A stretch of 64,000 nt of DNA from SIG455 sp045589495 (GTDB taxonomy: Bacteria; Bacillota; Clostridia; UMGS1810). A program made the translations under genes and the position numbers. Below the pieces are notes generated by a model, which was not told the origin of the DNA, made no database searches, and worked only from the letters and a program-made list of their open reading frames with translations. Shown here piece by piece: positions 1 to 8,627 of this stretch. How positions within the stretch are numbered: the first letter of the stretch is position 1; every line of letters starts with the position of its first letter. The stretch is taken from the NCBI GenBank assembly GCA_045589495.1, contig JAZNPF010000016.1, positions 62,001-126,000 on the forward strand. Direction: 5' to 3'.

Positions 1-336
1 ACTATTGCTACAGAGTTTCATCCGAATACTCTTACCAATACGCCTGAAGGTGCTGAAGAAACTCTTGCAAATGTGCCCGGTCTTAAAACCTATTGGCAGC
101 CTTTGTACGACCGTTCTTTAGAAACAGAGTGTGAAATTATTAAAAAATTCGGCAAAGATATTGTTAATGCACACTTGCCCGGAAGAGATACACTTGCGGC
201 AATTAAAGACCGTATAGGAGTATATATTGAACATCTTGAAAAATATACAAACTCCCATTCGCTTCTTATAGAATTTGTAAAGGATGGAAATGTAGAACAA
301 TTTTTTGAAGATGCAAAAATCTTTACAAATATTTAA
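1..336 (+). CDS. Sugar phosphate isomerase/epimerase-like TIM-barrel protein (3' end only)
   Basis: The reading frame is open from the first base of the window, so this is the C-terminal 111 residues of a gene that begins upstream. The visible part has the pattern EFHPNTLTNT, then about 15 residues later a YWQP motif, and later the HLPG motif. This order is typical of the xylose-isomerase-like TIM-barrel family (sugar phosphate isomerases/epimerases). In that family the Glu and His residues usually bind a divalent metal. The substrate cannot be told from the fragment. It ends 41 bases before the SIS isomerase gene and is probably co-transcribed with it and the permeases. The GTG at 73 is an internal codon, not a start. 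Confidence 0.7.
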   Translation, partial: TIATEFHPNTLTNTPEGAEETLANVPGLKTYWQPLYDRSLETECEIIKKFGKDIVNAHLPGRDTLAAIKDRIGVYIEHLEKYTNSHSLLIEFVKDGNVEQFFEDAKIFTNI

Positions 337-377
337 CTGCATATAACAAAATTGTTAGTTTACTGTGAGGTGATAAA

Positions 378-1001
378 ATGTTGGAAGATTTAATAACGAG
401 ATATCCGACTTTAAGTTCGTGCAAAAAACAGATTTCTGATGCAACTGATATTTTATACAACTCATTTTCGCAAGGCGGAAAACTTTTGATTTGCGGTAAC
501 GGCGGAAGTTGTTCGGATTGCGAGCATATAACGGGCGAATTGATGAAAGGGTTTATGCAAAAACGGCCTTTATCAGATGCAATAAAAAAAGAGTTTTTTA
601 ATGTGTTTGGTGATGACGGAGAGAATATTGCATCAAAGTTGCAAGGTGCACTTCCTACGATTTCCCTGCCATCGCAAAGCGGAATTATATCTGCATTTGC
701 TAATGATGTAGATCCTGAACTTGTATATGCCCAACTCGTATGGGGATATGGCATTGATAATGATGTTTTGATTGCTATGTCTACTTCTGGTAATTCTAAA
801 AACATAATAAAAGCTTGTATGGTTGCAAAAATTAAGGGAATGAAAATTATCGGTTTTACAGGTGAAAATCCGTGTAAACTTGATGAATTTGGAGATGTTG
901 TAATTCACGTTCCTGAAACTGAAACATATAAAATACAAGAATTGCATTTGCCTGTATATCATTGGATATGTGCAGAACTTGAGAAACGCTTTTTTGGATA
1001 A
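378..1001 (+). CDS. SIS-domain phosphosugar isomerase, GmhA-like
   Basis: This 207-aa protein matches the length and layout of D-sedoheptulose-7-phosphate isomerase (GmhA), a single SIS domain. The phosphosugar-binding CGNGGS motif is at residues 39-44 and a second Ser/Thr-rich loop (STSGNS) lies near residue 135. Residues corresponding to the zinc/catalytic set of GmhA are present: H50 and E54 just after the first loop, and Q187 and H195 in the C-terminal helix. The active site therefore looks intact. The start ATG follows a GAGGTGAT ribosome site. It sits 23 bases upstream of a sugar permease gene, so a catabolic role on an imported ketose or aldose phosphate is as likely as heptose synthesis. 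The specificity is inference. Confidence 0.8.
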   Translation: MLEDLITRYPTLSSCKKQISDATDILYNSFSQGGKLLICGNGGSCSDCEHITGELMKGFMQKRPLSDAIKKEFFNVFGDDGENIASKLQGALPTISLPSQSGIISAFANDVDPELVYAQLVWGYGIDNDVLIAMSTSGNSKNIIKACMVAKIKGMKIIGFTGENPCKLDEFGDVVIHVPETETYKIQELHLPVYHWICAELEKRFFG

Positions 1002-1024
1002 TCATACGGAAAGGAATGTAGTAA

Positions 1025-1993
1025 ATGAAAACAAATGTAAAAGTCAAAAGAACTCCGTCTATTTATACTAGGGACACAATTAAAAAAGATTTTAAATTAA
1101 ACTGGCCAATTTATTTGATTGCGCTGCCTGTGATTGCGTGGTACATAATATTTTGTTATGTGCCAATGACGGGTATATTGATGTCGTTTCAAAACTTCCA
1201 GTTTAATGTAAAGTATAACTTTTTCGAGAATATTTTACATAGCGAATGGGTTGGATTTGATCAATTCCGTTCATTATTTAATTCAATATATTTTGGCAGA
1301 GTGTTATCAAACACTTTACGTATAAGTATTGCCAGTCTGGTGTTTTGTTTCCCTGCACCGATTATTTTGGCTTTACTGGTTAATGAACTGACAAATGAAA
1401 AATTCAAACGTGTAACACAAACAATTTCATATATGCCACATTTTATATCTATGGTTGTAATTTGCGGTATGATAAAAGATTTTACATCTGATACGGGCTT
1501 TGTAAGTGTATTTTTATCAAAGATGATTGGGACAGAACCTGTTAATATGTTGCTTGATCCGGAATTATTTTTGCCAGTATATATAGTATCAGATATTTGG
1601 CAGGAATCAGGATGGAATATGATTATCTATCTTGCAGCACTTTCCGGTATTGATCCCTGTCTTTACGAAGCGGCTGTAGTAGACGGCGCAAATAAATGGA
1701 AGCAGGCATTACACGTTACGCTTCCTGGAATATTACCTACAATTGTTATAATGCTTATTATGAGAGTTGGACATATACTTAATGTATCTTTTGAAAAGGT
1801 ATTGTTGCTTTACAATGATTTAACTGCCGAAAAAGCAGAGGTTATTTCTACATTTGTTTATAAACGCGGTCTTTTAAACAGAGAATGGAGTTTCTCGGTG
1901 GCTGTTGGATTATTTAATTCTGTTGTGAATTTTATATTACTTATGGTTGTTAATAAAATATGCGCAAAAACAACCGAAACAAGTTTGTGGTAA
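1025..1993 (+). CDS. Carbohydrate ABC transporter permease, LplB-type (CUT1)
   Basis: This 322-aa integral membrane protein has a charged N-terminal tail of about 27 residues followed by six predicted membrane segments, the first being the hydrophobic stretch around residues 28-55. The cytoplasmic EAA loop (E215-A-A-x-x-DGA, ending in LPG) is the site that contacts the ATPase subunit. The layout matches the LplB/YtcQ-associated branch of CUT1 permeases used for oligosaccharide uptake. It is followed 33 bases later by its partner permease. It is clearly paralogous to the permease at 61803-62756, sharing blocks such as YMPHFIS, IWQE and the C-terminal ETSLW/DTSLW. No ATPase gene is adjacent. 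Substrate is inferred from context as an oligosaccharide from the locus glycan. Confidence 0.9.
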   Translation: MKTNVKVKRTPSIYTRDTIKKDFKLNWPIYLIALPVIAWYIIFCYVPMTGILMSFQNFQFNVKYNFFENILHSEWVGFDQFRSLFNSIYFGRVLSNTLRISIASLVFCFPAPIILALLVNELTNEKFKRVTQTISYMPHFISMVVICGMIKDFTSDTGFVSVFLSKMIGTEPVNMLLDPELFLPVYIVSDIWQESGWNMIIYLAALSGIDPCLYEAAVVDGANKWKQALHVTLPGILPTIVIMLIMRVGHILNVSFEKVLLLYNDLTAEKAEVISTFVYKRGLLNREWSFSVAVGLFNSVVNFILLMVVNKICAKTTETSLW

Positions 1994-2026
1994 GATGCAT
2001 AATACGATAGCAAAAAGGAGTGTATA

Positions 2027-2911
2027 ATGTTGAATAAAAAAACAACAACTGGTGAAAAAATTTTTATATTTACCAATATCATATTTATGATTTTGGTTAT
2101 CATTGTATCTCTATATCCGATTTATCATGTGATTATGGCATCTTTCAGTAATGCTACACAGTTGATGGCACATAGGGGATTGCTTTTGCGCCCTGCAGGA
2201 TTTTCTACATTTGCGTACAGTAAGGTTTTTGAAAATTCTATGATTTTATCGGGCTTTAAAAATACATTTATAGTGCTCGTTGTAGGAATGATTCTTAATA
2301 TGTTTCTTACGTTATGCGGAGGATATGCACTTTCGAGAAAGAATGTATTGTGGAGAAATCATATAATGATTATGATTACGGTTACAATGTATTTTTCGGG
2401 TGGTATTGTACCGCTTTATTTGGTAGTTAAATCAATGAATATGGATAATACGTTATGGGCAATGATAATTCCAGCAGCAATGAGCACTTATAATTTAATT
2501 ATTATGAGAACAGGATTTCAGGCAATACCTGACGGCCTGGAAGAAGCAGCGAGAATTGACGGAGCAGGGCATTTTACTATTTTATTCCGTATATGTGTTC
2601 CTGTTATAATGCCGACAATCGCAGTATTACTCCTGTATTTTGCGGTGGGAACATGGAATTCCTGGTTCTACGCGTCGATTTTTATGAAAAAGAGAGAATT
2701 GTTCCCGTTGCAGTTGGTACTTCGTGAGATTCTTATTTTGAGTGATACTTCATCAGTGTCAAGCACAGTTGATATGGGTGATGTGGAGTCATTAACTACT
2801 ACCATTAAATATGCTGCTATTGTTATTTCTACTGTGCCTATTTTGTGCTTATATCCATTCTTACAGCGTTTCTTCGAGAAAGGTGTTATGGTTGGTTCAT
2901 TAAAAGGATAA
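2027..2911 (+). CDS. Carbohydrate ABC transporter permease, YtcP-type (CUT1)
   Basis: This 294-aa protein is the second half of the permease heterodimer with the gene 33 bases upstream. It has six predicted membrane segments starting near residue 13, the EAA loop (EEAARIDGAG) around residue 171, and the C-terminal ending KGVMVGSLKG typical of YtcP-like permeases. A strong AAGGAG ribosome site precedes the ATG. A perfect inverted repeat lies just downstream, so the operon probably ends here. It is paralogous to the protein at 62792-63667. The matching solute-binding protein is probably the one at 8628, which lies beyond a minus-strand operon; that pairing is inferred from gene content only. 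Confidence 0.9.
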   Translation: MLNKKTTTGEKIFIFTNIIFMILVIIVSLYPIYHVIMASFSNATQLMAHRGLLLRPAGFSTFAYSKVFENSMILSGFKNTFIVLVVGMILNMFLTLCGGYALSRKNVLWRNHIMIMITVTMYFSGGIVPLYLVVKSMNMDNTLWAMIIPAAMSTYNLIIMRTGFQAIPDGLEEAARIDGAGHFTILFRICVPVIMPTIAVLLLYFAVGTWNSWFYASIFMKKRELFPLQLVLREILILSDTSSVSSTVDMGDVESLTTTIKYAAIVISTVPILCLYPFLQRFFEKGVMVGSLKG

Positions 2912-2935
2912 TATTAAGAAATATATCAATATAGT

Positions 2936-2973
2936 AAAATGCTCCGACAAGTTATTACTTGTCGGAGCATTTT
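2936..2973. terminator. Bidirectional intrinsic terminator between convergent operons
   Basis: There is a perfect 17-bp inverted repeat with a TATT loop. It has an A-run on the left edge and a T-run on the right edge, so it can work on both strands. It lies 24 bases after the permease stop and 12 bases beyond the stop of the convergent dehydrogenase gene. Confidence 0.9.
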
Positions 2974-2985
2974 ACTTTATATTGA

Positions 2986-4041
2986 TTATGTTATTTTTTT
3001 ATATCTGTCAATGTCAATAACAAATTTTAGAGGTTCACCTTTTTGGAATCTGGCAAGATTTTCAAGACAGTTCAAAGCGGGAAAGTCTAATTTCTCAGGG
3101 TCGTTGCTCCATTCAGAATTAGAAATTGTATGACCTGTAAATACAGCGTTGTCAACCATACGAACGGGATCATTCAAAGCCGGCATATCTTCTGTATCAG
3201 GTTCAGGGTCATTTTCATCTAAATGACGGATCATAACGTCAAGTCCTGCACGTATTCTGCCGGACATCACCTCAGCAATAAGTGCCTTCTCATCAATTAT
3301 AGCACCGCGGGCAGTATTTATCAGCACTGCACCGTCGGGGAGCATAGCAAGTAATTCCTTTGTTACTGTACCTTTGGTCTGGTCATTTAACCCTGCATGT
3401 ATTGCGACAACCTGTGATATAGAAAACAGTTCTTCCAACGAATTTACTTTTGTAACACCATCGGGCATATCATCAACATACGGATCAAACGCATAAATGT
3501 CGGGCATAAAAGCACGGATATACTCTACAAATTTTCTTCCGATAAAACCCATACCATATATGCCGACTTTGGTTTTATAAAGTGTTCCGACACGTCTGGT
3601 ATCATAATCGGGACGAGGTTTGTTGTCCCTTGCATGCGATATAAACAACGGTATATCCTTGAGCATTGTCATAAGCAGAGATACTGCACCTTCTGCAACA
3701 CTGTACGATGAGGCATCTCCCCAGTTTGTTACAGTTAAATAGGGGCTTTCGATAATTTCTTTATCAATGTAACCTTTCACTGAACCTGAAATATTACATA
3801 TGTATTTGAGTTTTCCTGGGTTTTGCGCCAGTTCATTAGGAATATGAGGGGAATACCACATTGTAAGCAGAACATCGTAATCACGGATAATATTGGCATA
3901 TTCTTCTTCGGTATAATCCAAAGGGAGTGTGAGTTCTGTTACATCATATAATTTGTGAAGTTCTCTTAATAATGGGCAATCTCCCGTGTATGGTAATGGC
4001 GGTCTTAAACTTTCGTCTTTGTATGCTTTTAATATTTTCAA
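2986..4041 (-). CDS. D-isomer 2-hydroxyacid dehydrogenase, NAD(P)-binding (copy 1)
   Basis: This 351-aa protein is of the size of the D-2-hydroxyacid dehydrogenase family. The Rossmann motif GMGFIGRKF is near residue 165, followed by an acidic residue for cofactor ribose binding. The substrate-binding Arg lies in INTARG, and the proposed catalytic His is in TGHTIS. The canonical Glu between them is in a divergent segment (VMIRHLDENDPE), so it cannot be assigned with certainty. The family oxidises or reduces alpha-hydroxy/keto acids such as glycerate, lactate or sugar acids. It is a tandem duplicate of the gene at 4085-5107, from which it is separated by 43 bases. In a uronate locus a sugar-acid or tartronate-like substrate is possible, but that is inference. 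Confidence 0.8.
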   Translation of the reverse strand: MKILKAYKDESLRPPLPYTGDCPLLRELHKLYDVTELTLPLDYTEEEYANIIRDYDVLLTMWYSPHIPNELAQNPGKLKYICNISGSVKGYIDKEIIESPYLTVTNWGDASSYSVAEGAVSLLMTMLKDIPLFISHARDNKPRPDYDTRRVGTLYKTKVGIYGMGFIGRKFVEYIRAFMPDIYAFDPYVDDMPDGVTKVNSLEELFSISQVVAIHAGLNDQTKGTVTKELLAMLPDGAVLINTARGAIIDEKALIAEVMSGRIRAGLDVMIRHLDENDPEPDTEDMPALNDPVRMVDNAVFTGHTISNSEWSNDPEKLDFPALNCLENLARFQKGEPLKFVIDIDRYKKIT

Positions 4042-4084
4042 TTTAAATTCCTCCTTTAAATCATCATGTGTTTAGATTGAAGAA

Positions 4085-5107
4085 TCAAGTTGTTCTGTTA
4101 TAGCGGTCATAATCCATAACAAATTTTAAAGGCTTACCTTCACTGAACCGTTTGAGGTTTTCAAGACAATTGAGAGAGGCAAAATCCAGTTCATCGGGGT
4201 TGATTCCCCAGTTGTTTCCGCTTACAAAATGTCCTGTTAATATTACATTTTTAAGTTGACGTATAGGCGCATCCTCCTCGGGCCAATCAGTGGGATACAT
4301 TACATCAAGTCCGGCACGTAATCTGCCTGATTCAAGTTCTGCCAAAAGGGCATCCTGGTCGATAATTTTTCCTCTGGCTGTGTTTATTATGACACCGCCA
4401 TCAGGCAGGAGAGAGAGCAACTCTTTTGTTACAGAACCTTCCGTTTCTTTGCACAAAGCGGCATGAATTACCATGATTTGTGCTTTTGAGAATAGTTCTT
4501 GAAGTGAATTTACTTTTGTGACACCTTCGGGCATATCGTCAACGTATGGATCGTATGCATATATTTCGGAACGGAACGGACGTATAAATTCTACAAATTT
4601 ACGTCCGATAGCCCCCATACCATAAATACACACTCTTGTGTAGTGAAGCGACCCTAAACGAACATCAGGGTGTGCGCCTGTTCCGTTATTACGCGCATGA
4701 TCAATAGATAGGGGTATATCTTTCATAACTGCATACAGCAGAGCAAATGCACCTTCTGCAACACCGAACGCGGGCGCATCACCCCAGTTTGTTACCGTGA
4801 TATGCGGACTTTCGATTATTTCTCTATCAATCCATTTTGTCATTTCACCTGTTATATTGCATATATATTTGAGATTTCCCGGATTTTGTGCCAATTCATT
4901 TGGTACATGGGCGCTATCCCACATTGTGAGAAGGACATCGTACTGACGGATAAGGTCCGCATATTCTTTTTCAGTATAATCCTTAGGAAGTATAAACTCC
5001 GTTAAATCGTAATTCTTTTTGATTTCTTTGATTAAAAGGTTATTATCACCGCTATATCGAAGATCTGCTTTCTTTTTTTCTGATGTATAGGTTTTTAAAA
5101 TTTTCAC
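4085..5107 (-). CDS. D-isomer 2-hydroxyacid dehydrogenase, NAD(P)-binding (copy 2)
   Basis: This 340-aa protein is closely related along its whole length to the downstream gene (shared blocks include YDVLLTMW, VTNWGDA, YAFDPYVDDMP/YAYDPYVDDMP, NSLEELFS/NSLQELFS). The Rossmann GMGAIGRKF, the Arg of INTARG and the His of TGHFVS are in place. The segment before the His differs from copy 1 (YPTDWPEEDAP), a shorter and different active-site loop, so the two enzymes probably differ in substrate. It lies 16 bases after the GH2 gene in the operon transcribed from the AraC gene. A ribosome site (AGGAGAGA) precedes the ATG. The reaction is known only at family level. Confidence 0.8.
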   Translation of the reverse strand: MKILKTYTSEKKKADLRYSGDNNLLIKEIKKNYDLTEFILPKDYTEKEYADLIRQYDVLLTMWDSAHVPNELAQNPGNLKYICNITGEMTKWIDREIIESPHITVTNWGDAPAFGVAEGAFALLYAVMKDIPLSIDHARNNGTGAHPDVRLGSLHYTRVCIYGMGAIGRKFVEFIRPFRSEIYAYDPYVDDMPEGVTKVNSLQELFSKAQIMVIHAALCKETEGSVTKELLSLLPDGGVIINTARGKIIDQDALLAELESGRLRAGLDVMYPTDWPEEDAPIRQLKNVILTGHFVSGNNWGINPDELDFASLNCLENLKRFSEGKPLKFVMDYDRYNRTT

Positions 5108-5123
5108 GATTATCTCTCCTTAT

Positions 5124-7424
5124 TTAGATGCAATATTTTTCCTTAATTATCTCATACCACTTTTTGTATCTTTCAGAATCCAATGGTAACATACCATTAA
5201 TATAGTGGTTGAAGCCAGTTTTTCCGTTTGCTTTCCATTCAATAATAAGCAAACGTTTTGTAGAATACGGACACTTGAATTCTGCCAGATGAGCGTTTTG
5301 ATTTTCTCCGATGTCAAAATTACCTTCTGAAATGATTTCACCAGTTTCTCCATCTTTTACGACAAAACTTCCGGAAACTTTTTGGAGTGTATCATTGGAT
5401 GCGATTATTCGTTGCTTTTCATCTTTGATTTCGTCACAGAATATGCAGAATGGTTGTTGACTTACTTTTATATAGTGATATGCAATTTTTTTGTCATAGT
5501 AATAGTCAACTACTGCATCAGAAAATTGCGGCCAACCGTCAAGCAAATTCCACCATATAACGCCGCTTTTATGCGGTCTGTCTATACGTATCCTTTCAAT
5601 AAAATATTTTTTTGCTTCTGCTTGTGAAAATTGTGAAAGTAAAGAGAATTCCTCTAAATTATCGGGAATATATCCGAATAATTGATTGATCTGGTTAGCC
5701 ATAAGTTCTACACGATTGATTTTTGTCGGATTACCCCTTTGGTCAGAAGAGTGGAATATCCATTCACTGTTGTCAGTGTATGGCCACAATGCATCAGGTG
5801 AAATGAATTTTTTAATTGAATCTACCGAAGGGCAACCATGATATCCGGTTTCACTTACAAAGTGTGCATGTGAGTGTTTGTAAAAATCACTTTTGAAGTA
5901 ATCTCTTGGTCCCCAAAGATGGTCTTCGGGCAACAGACGATAGTCTTTTGCCTTATATACATCATCAGACACAAACGGCGAACTTGGAAGATATGGTCGT
6001 CCGCAATCGTTATCTATGATTACATCAGGAATAATTGAACGTGTCAGTTTATTTACGGTGTTTGGATTGAAACTATTCTGATTGAGTCCTTCAGACAGTG
6101 CCATATCACACTCGTTATCACCGGACCACAGGACGAGCGATGGATGTTGCCTTAATTTTCGTACAATTGCTGTGGCTTCTTTTTTCATGCTCATACAGAA
6201 TTCATCTGTACGTGGATATGTATAGCACGCCATAGCAAAATCCTGCCATACCATAATACCTGATTCGTCGCAAAAATCAAAGAAAGCATCATCTTCATAC
6301 ACGTTTCCGCCCCAGCAACGGAGGATATTGCATCCGATGTCTTTTACTAACTCAAATGCTTTATGATATCTTTCGGCATCACGACTGTGGAACGCATCCA
6401 TCGGAACCCAGTTGGAGCCTTTTGCCATAATTTCTGTATGGTTTATTTTGAATCTGAAATATCCCGATTTTCCGTCAGTAGTATCAGTTCTCTCTAATTC
6501 AACAGTTCTTATTCCGCTTTTGAAAGTATTTTCGGTAATAACTTCGTCGTCTGCAGAGAAAGTAACTGTAACATCGTATAAGTTTGCATCTCCATATCCG
6601 TAGGGCCACCAAAGCATAGGATTTTCTAATTCTATGCGCTCGTTACCGCTTTTAAATGCCACATCAAAAGTTTTTTCATAAGTACTGTCTTTACATTTGC
6701 CATGTATTTTGATTTTCATTTTTTTATGATAAATATCATACGGAAGTGCAAGGTCGTATACTAAGCGAAGTTTTGCTTTGTTTTCACTTACGGAATCTGT
6801 GTAAAGATATAACTGATTAAAATGGCATGCAGGACGCTGAATCAGGGAAACAGGACGCCATATTCCTGCACTTACAGCACGGGGCATAATATCCCACCCA
6901 TAAGAATGTGCAGGTTTTCTGACACTGCTTGAGTGAGAGTATTTCTGCCAGTTGGCATTTATTGAGAACAATGTGACGGGGATATCATTTTCTTCTAAAA
7001 CAGAAGAACGAATCCGCACGGCAAGTGTATTTTTGCCGTTCTTTATAAAATCTGTAATATCAAATTCAAAAGGAATAAAAGCATTATCAGATTCTCCGAT
7101 TAAAGTATTGTTTATATAGTATTCTGCAAAACAATCTACTCCGTCAAAACGGAGTATAAGTCTGTCGTTGTTTTCAGGAATAGTTGCTTCAAATTCAGTT
7201 CTGTACCACCATTCGTATGTTTCATATTTTTCTGCAATGGATAAGTTTTCTCCCATATACAAATCTTTTGGAAGATATCCTGTGCGGGATAAATCCAGTT
7301 CCACATTGCCGGGAACAGAGCAATCAATTGTAGGATAATCATCTAATGTATGTAGCGGAACAGATTCTTTTGAAACTTGTTCAAAAAAAGTTAATTTCCA
7401 ATAAGAGTTTAATAATTGTGTCAT
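5124..7424 (-). CDS. Glycoside hydrolase family 2, probable beta-mannosidase (cytoplasmic)
   Basis: This 766-aa protein has the GH2 order: an N-terminal galactose-binding-like sandwich (about residues 1-180), an Ig-like domain (about 190-300) and a TIM barrel. The acid/base Glu is E438 in the WSGDNE motif, and the nucleophile is E525 in VSETGYHG. These positions and the motif set (SNWVPMDAF, LRCWGGNVYEDDAF) match exo-beta-mannosidases rather than beta-galactosidases or beta-glucuronidases. No signal peptide is present, so it should act on imported oligosaccharides, removing non-reducing-end beta-mannose. The start ATG overlaps the AraC stop in an ATGA, showing translational coupling. A mannosidase here fits the GH130 phosphorylase at 25488. 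Confidence 0.88.
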   Translation of the reverse strand: MTQLLNSYWKLTFFEQVSKESVPLHTLDDYPTIDCSVPGNVELDLSRTGYLPKDLYMGENLSIAEKYETYEWWYRTEFEATIPENNDRLILRFDGVDCFAEYYINNTLIGESDNAFIPFEFDITDFIKNGKNTLAVRIRSSVLEENDIPVTLFSINANWQKYSHSSSVRKPAHSYGWDIMPRAVSAGIWRPVSLIQRPACHFNQLYLYTDSVSENKAKLRLVYDLALPYDIYHKKMKIKIHGKCKDSTYEKTFDVAFKSGNERIELENPMLWWPYGYGDANLYDVTVTFSADDEVITENTFKSGIRTVELERTDTTDGKSGYFRFKINHTEIMAKGSNWVPMDAFHSRDAERYHKAFELVKDIGCNILRCWGGNVYEDDAFFDFCDESGIMVWQDFAMACYTYPRTDEFCMSMKKEATAIVRKLRQHPSLVLWSGDNECDMALSEGLNQNSFNPNTVNKLTRSIIPDVIIDNDCGRPYLPSSPFVSDDVYKAKDYRLLPEDHLWGPRDYFKSDFYKHSHAHFVSETGYHGCPSVDSIKKFISPDALWPYTDNSEWIFHSSDQRGNPTKINRVELMANQINQLFGYIPDNLEEFSLLSQFSQAEAKKYFIERIRIDRPHKSGVIWWNLLDGWPQFSDAVVDYYYDKKIAYHYIKVSQQPFCIFCDEIKDEKQRIIASNDTLQKVSGSFVVKDGETGEIISEGNFDIGENQNAHLAEFKCPYSTKRLLIIEWKANGKTGFNHYINGMLPLDSERYKKWYEIIKEKYCI

Positions 7425-8245
7425 TGTTCTTTACCTCGTTTTCTGTATTTTAGCGGTGATGTATTAGTTATTTTTTTAAAATTTTTCATAAAGTTTGACA
7501 GTGAAGTAAACCCGCACGCAAAACAGATATCAGTAATAGAATCATTTGTAGAATCAAGAAGTTTTTTTGCATAATCAATTCTAAGTTCCAAAAGATATTG
7601 AGATACTGTTATACCGTTCTTTTCCCTGAACAACTCGCTGAAATATGCCGGAGAAAGATGAACTGATTTTGCAATATCAGCCAACGTGATTTTGTTGTTG
7701 AAATTAGCATGCATAAAAAGAACTGCCTGCTTAATAGTCGGAAGCTGAATGTTTAAGTCAGAAACATGGTTTGACATTTGCTTTAGTCGTATAAGAAAAG
7801 AGTTTAGAAGAGAAACCATATATTCTGTATTAAATATCAATGGAAATTTTGTTGCATCGGAAAGCATAGAAGCAATTTTCTCAAAATGCTCCATTTCAAT
7901 ATCGGTGGAGTAGAAAGTATTCTCACCAATATCCATCATTTGCGCTATAGTTTCTTTGGAAACAAATTCAAAATCAAAACTGATATTGTAATACCGCAAT
8001 GGGGATTTTACTATAATTTCATGAAAATCTGTGGGAGAAAAAAAGCAAATTGTTCCAGGAACCCAAGGATATTCTTTTTCATTTATAATTTGCAGTCCCG
8101 AGCCTTCAATCAAAAATTCGATTTCAAAAAAATTGTGAGAGTGAACCTTGTAATTTTCAGAAAGAAATCTTTCGCATGCAAAAATATCTTCCCTTTTATT
8201 ATCATCATAGGGTAAAGTTTCGATTTGCCTTTTGAGTTTTTCCAT
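7421..8245 (-). CDS. AraC/XylS-family transcriptional regulator with cupin sensor domain
   Basis: This 274-aa protein has an N-terminal cupin-type ligand-binding domain (about residues 25-110, with HSHNFFEIEF and SPTDFHEI) and a C-terminal pair of helix-turn-helix motifs (about 175-270, with ITLADIAKSVHLSPAYFSELFREK and SNFMKNFKK, abbreviated here). It is first in a minus-strand operon with the GH2 and two dehydrogenase genes. It faces the solute-binding protein gene across a 382-bp control region, so it probably controls both directions in response to a sugar. It is related to the AraC protein at 43185 in both domains. Confidence 0.9.
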   Translation of the reverse strand: MEKLKRQIETLPYDDNKREDIFACERFLSENYKVHSHNFFEIEFLIEGSGLQIINEKEYPWVPGTICFFSPTDFHEIIVKSPLRYYNISFDFEFVSKETIAQMMDIGENTFYSTDIEMEHFEKIASMLSDATKFPLIFNTEYMVSLLNSFLIRLKQMSNHVSDLNIQLPTIKQAVLFMHANFNNKITLADIAKSVHLSPAYFSELFREKNGITVSQYLLELRIDYAKKLLDSTNDSITDICFACGFTSLSNFMKNFKKITNTSPLKYRKRGKEQ

Positions 8246-8406
8246 ATTTTATCCCAGAAATATATTATCTCATATTTTCGGATAATACACTCATTTCCTT
8301 TCTTTCAAATTTTTATTTTGCTTACAAACAACAAAATGAAGAAATCAAATAAATACGTAAAAATGTAATATTGAGGCAGATTTCTTTGAAGTTATACTAT
8401 GATTTC

Positions 8407-8434
8407 ATTATACAAGAAAGAAAAAAATATTCAA
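8407..8434 (-). promoter_or_regulatory. Sigma-A-type promoter for the araC-GH2-dehydrogenase operon
   Basis: On the minus strand a TTGAAT -35 box (8429-8434) is separated by 16 bases from a perfect TATAAT -10 box (8407-8412). Transcription would start near 8400, leaving a leader of about 155 bases before the AraC start codon. No gene occupies the leader and no strong hairpin was seen in it. Confidence 0.65.
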
Positions 8435-8454
8435 TATTTGATAAAAAACACCTT

Positions 8455-8509
8455 AAAATGTGATAGTTTTTGGATAAAATGTGAGAAGATAATGTGAATT
8501 GTATGTGAT
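8455..8509 (+). promoter_or_regulatory. Phased ATGTGA repeats in the divergent control region
   Basis: Four copies of a 10-bp element with core ATGTGA lie in the same orientation: 8455-8464, 8477-8486, 8489-8498 and 8500-8509. Their start-to-start distances are 22, 12 and 11 bases, close to whole turns of the helix. This spacing is what direct-repeat AraC-family binding sites usually show. The array sits between the minus-strand promoter and a weak plus-strand promoter, where an activator could serve both. Binding by the protein at 7421-8245 is inferred. Confidence 0.45.
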
Positions 8510-8533
8510 ATGCTAATAATGTAATAGGTGGTA

Positions 8534-8562
8534 TTGGCGAAATAAATAAAATTATTTTAAAT
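8534..8562 (+). promoter_or_regulatory. Possible weak promoter of the solute-binding protein operon
   Basis: TTGGCG (8534-8539), 17 bases, then TTAAAT (8557-8562): eight of twelve consensus positions. It lies 25 bases downstream of the last ATGTGA repeat, the distance expected for an activator-dependent promoter. The rest of the 8246-8627 gap is A+T-rich and shows no other coding feature. Confidence 0.35.
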
Positions 8563-8627
8563 TTTCGTTTTTATTTATTCAAAAATACAAAACCACACTA
8601 AAACATTAAATAAGGAGTGAAGAAAAG

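Noticed and set aside
8455..8509. Repeats considered as a CRISPR array
   Set aside because: Units are only about 10 bases with no proper spacers and no cas genes in the window.
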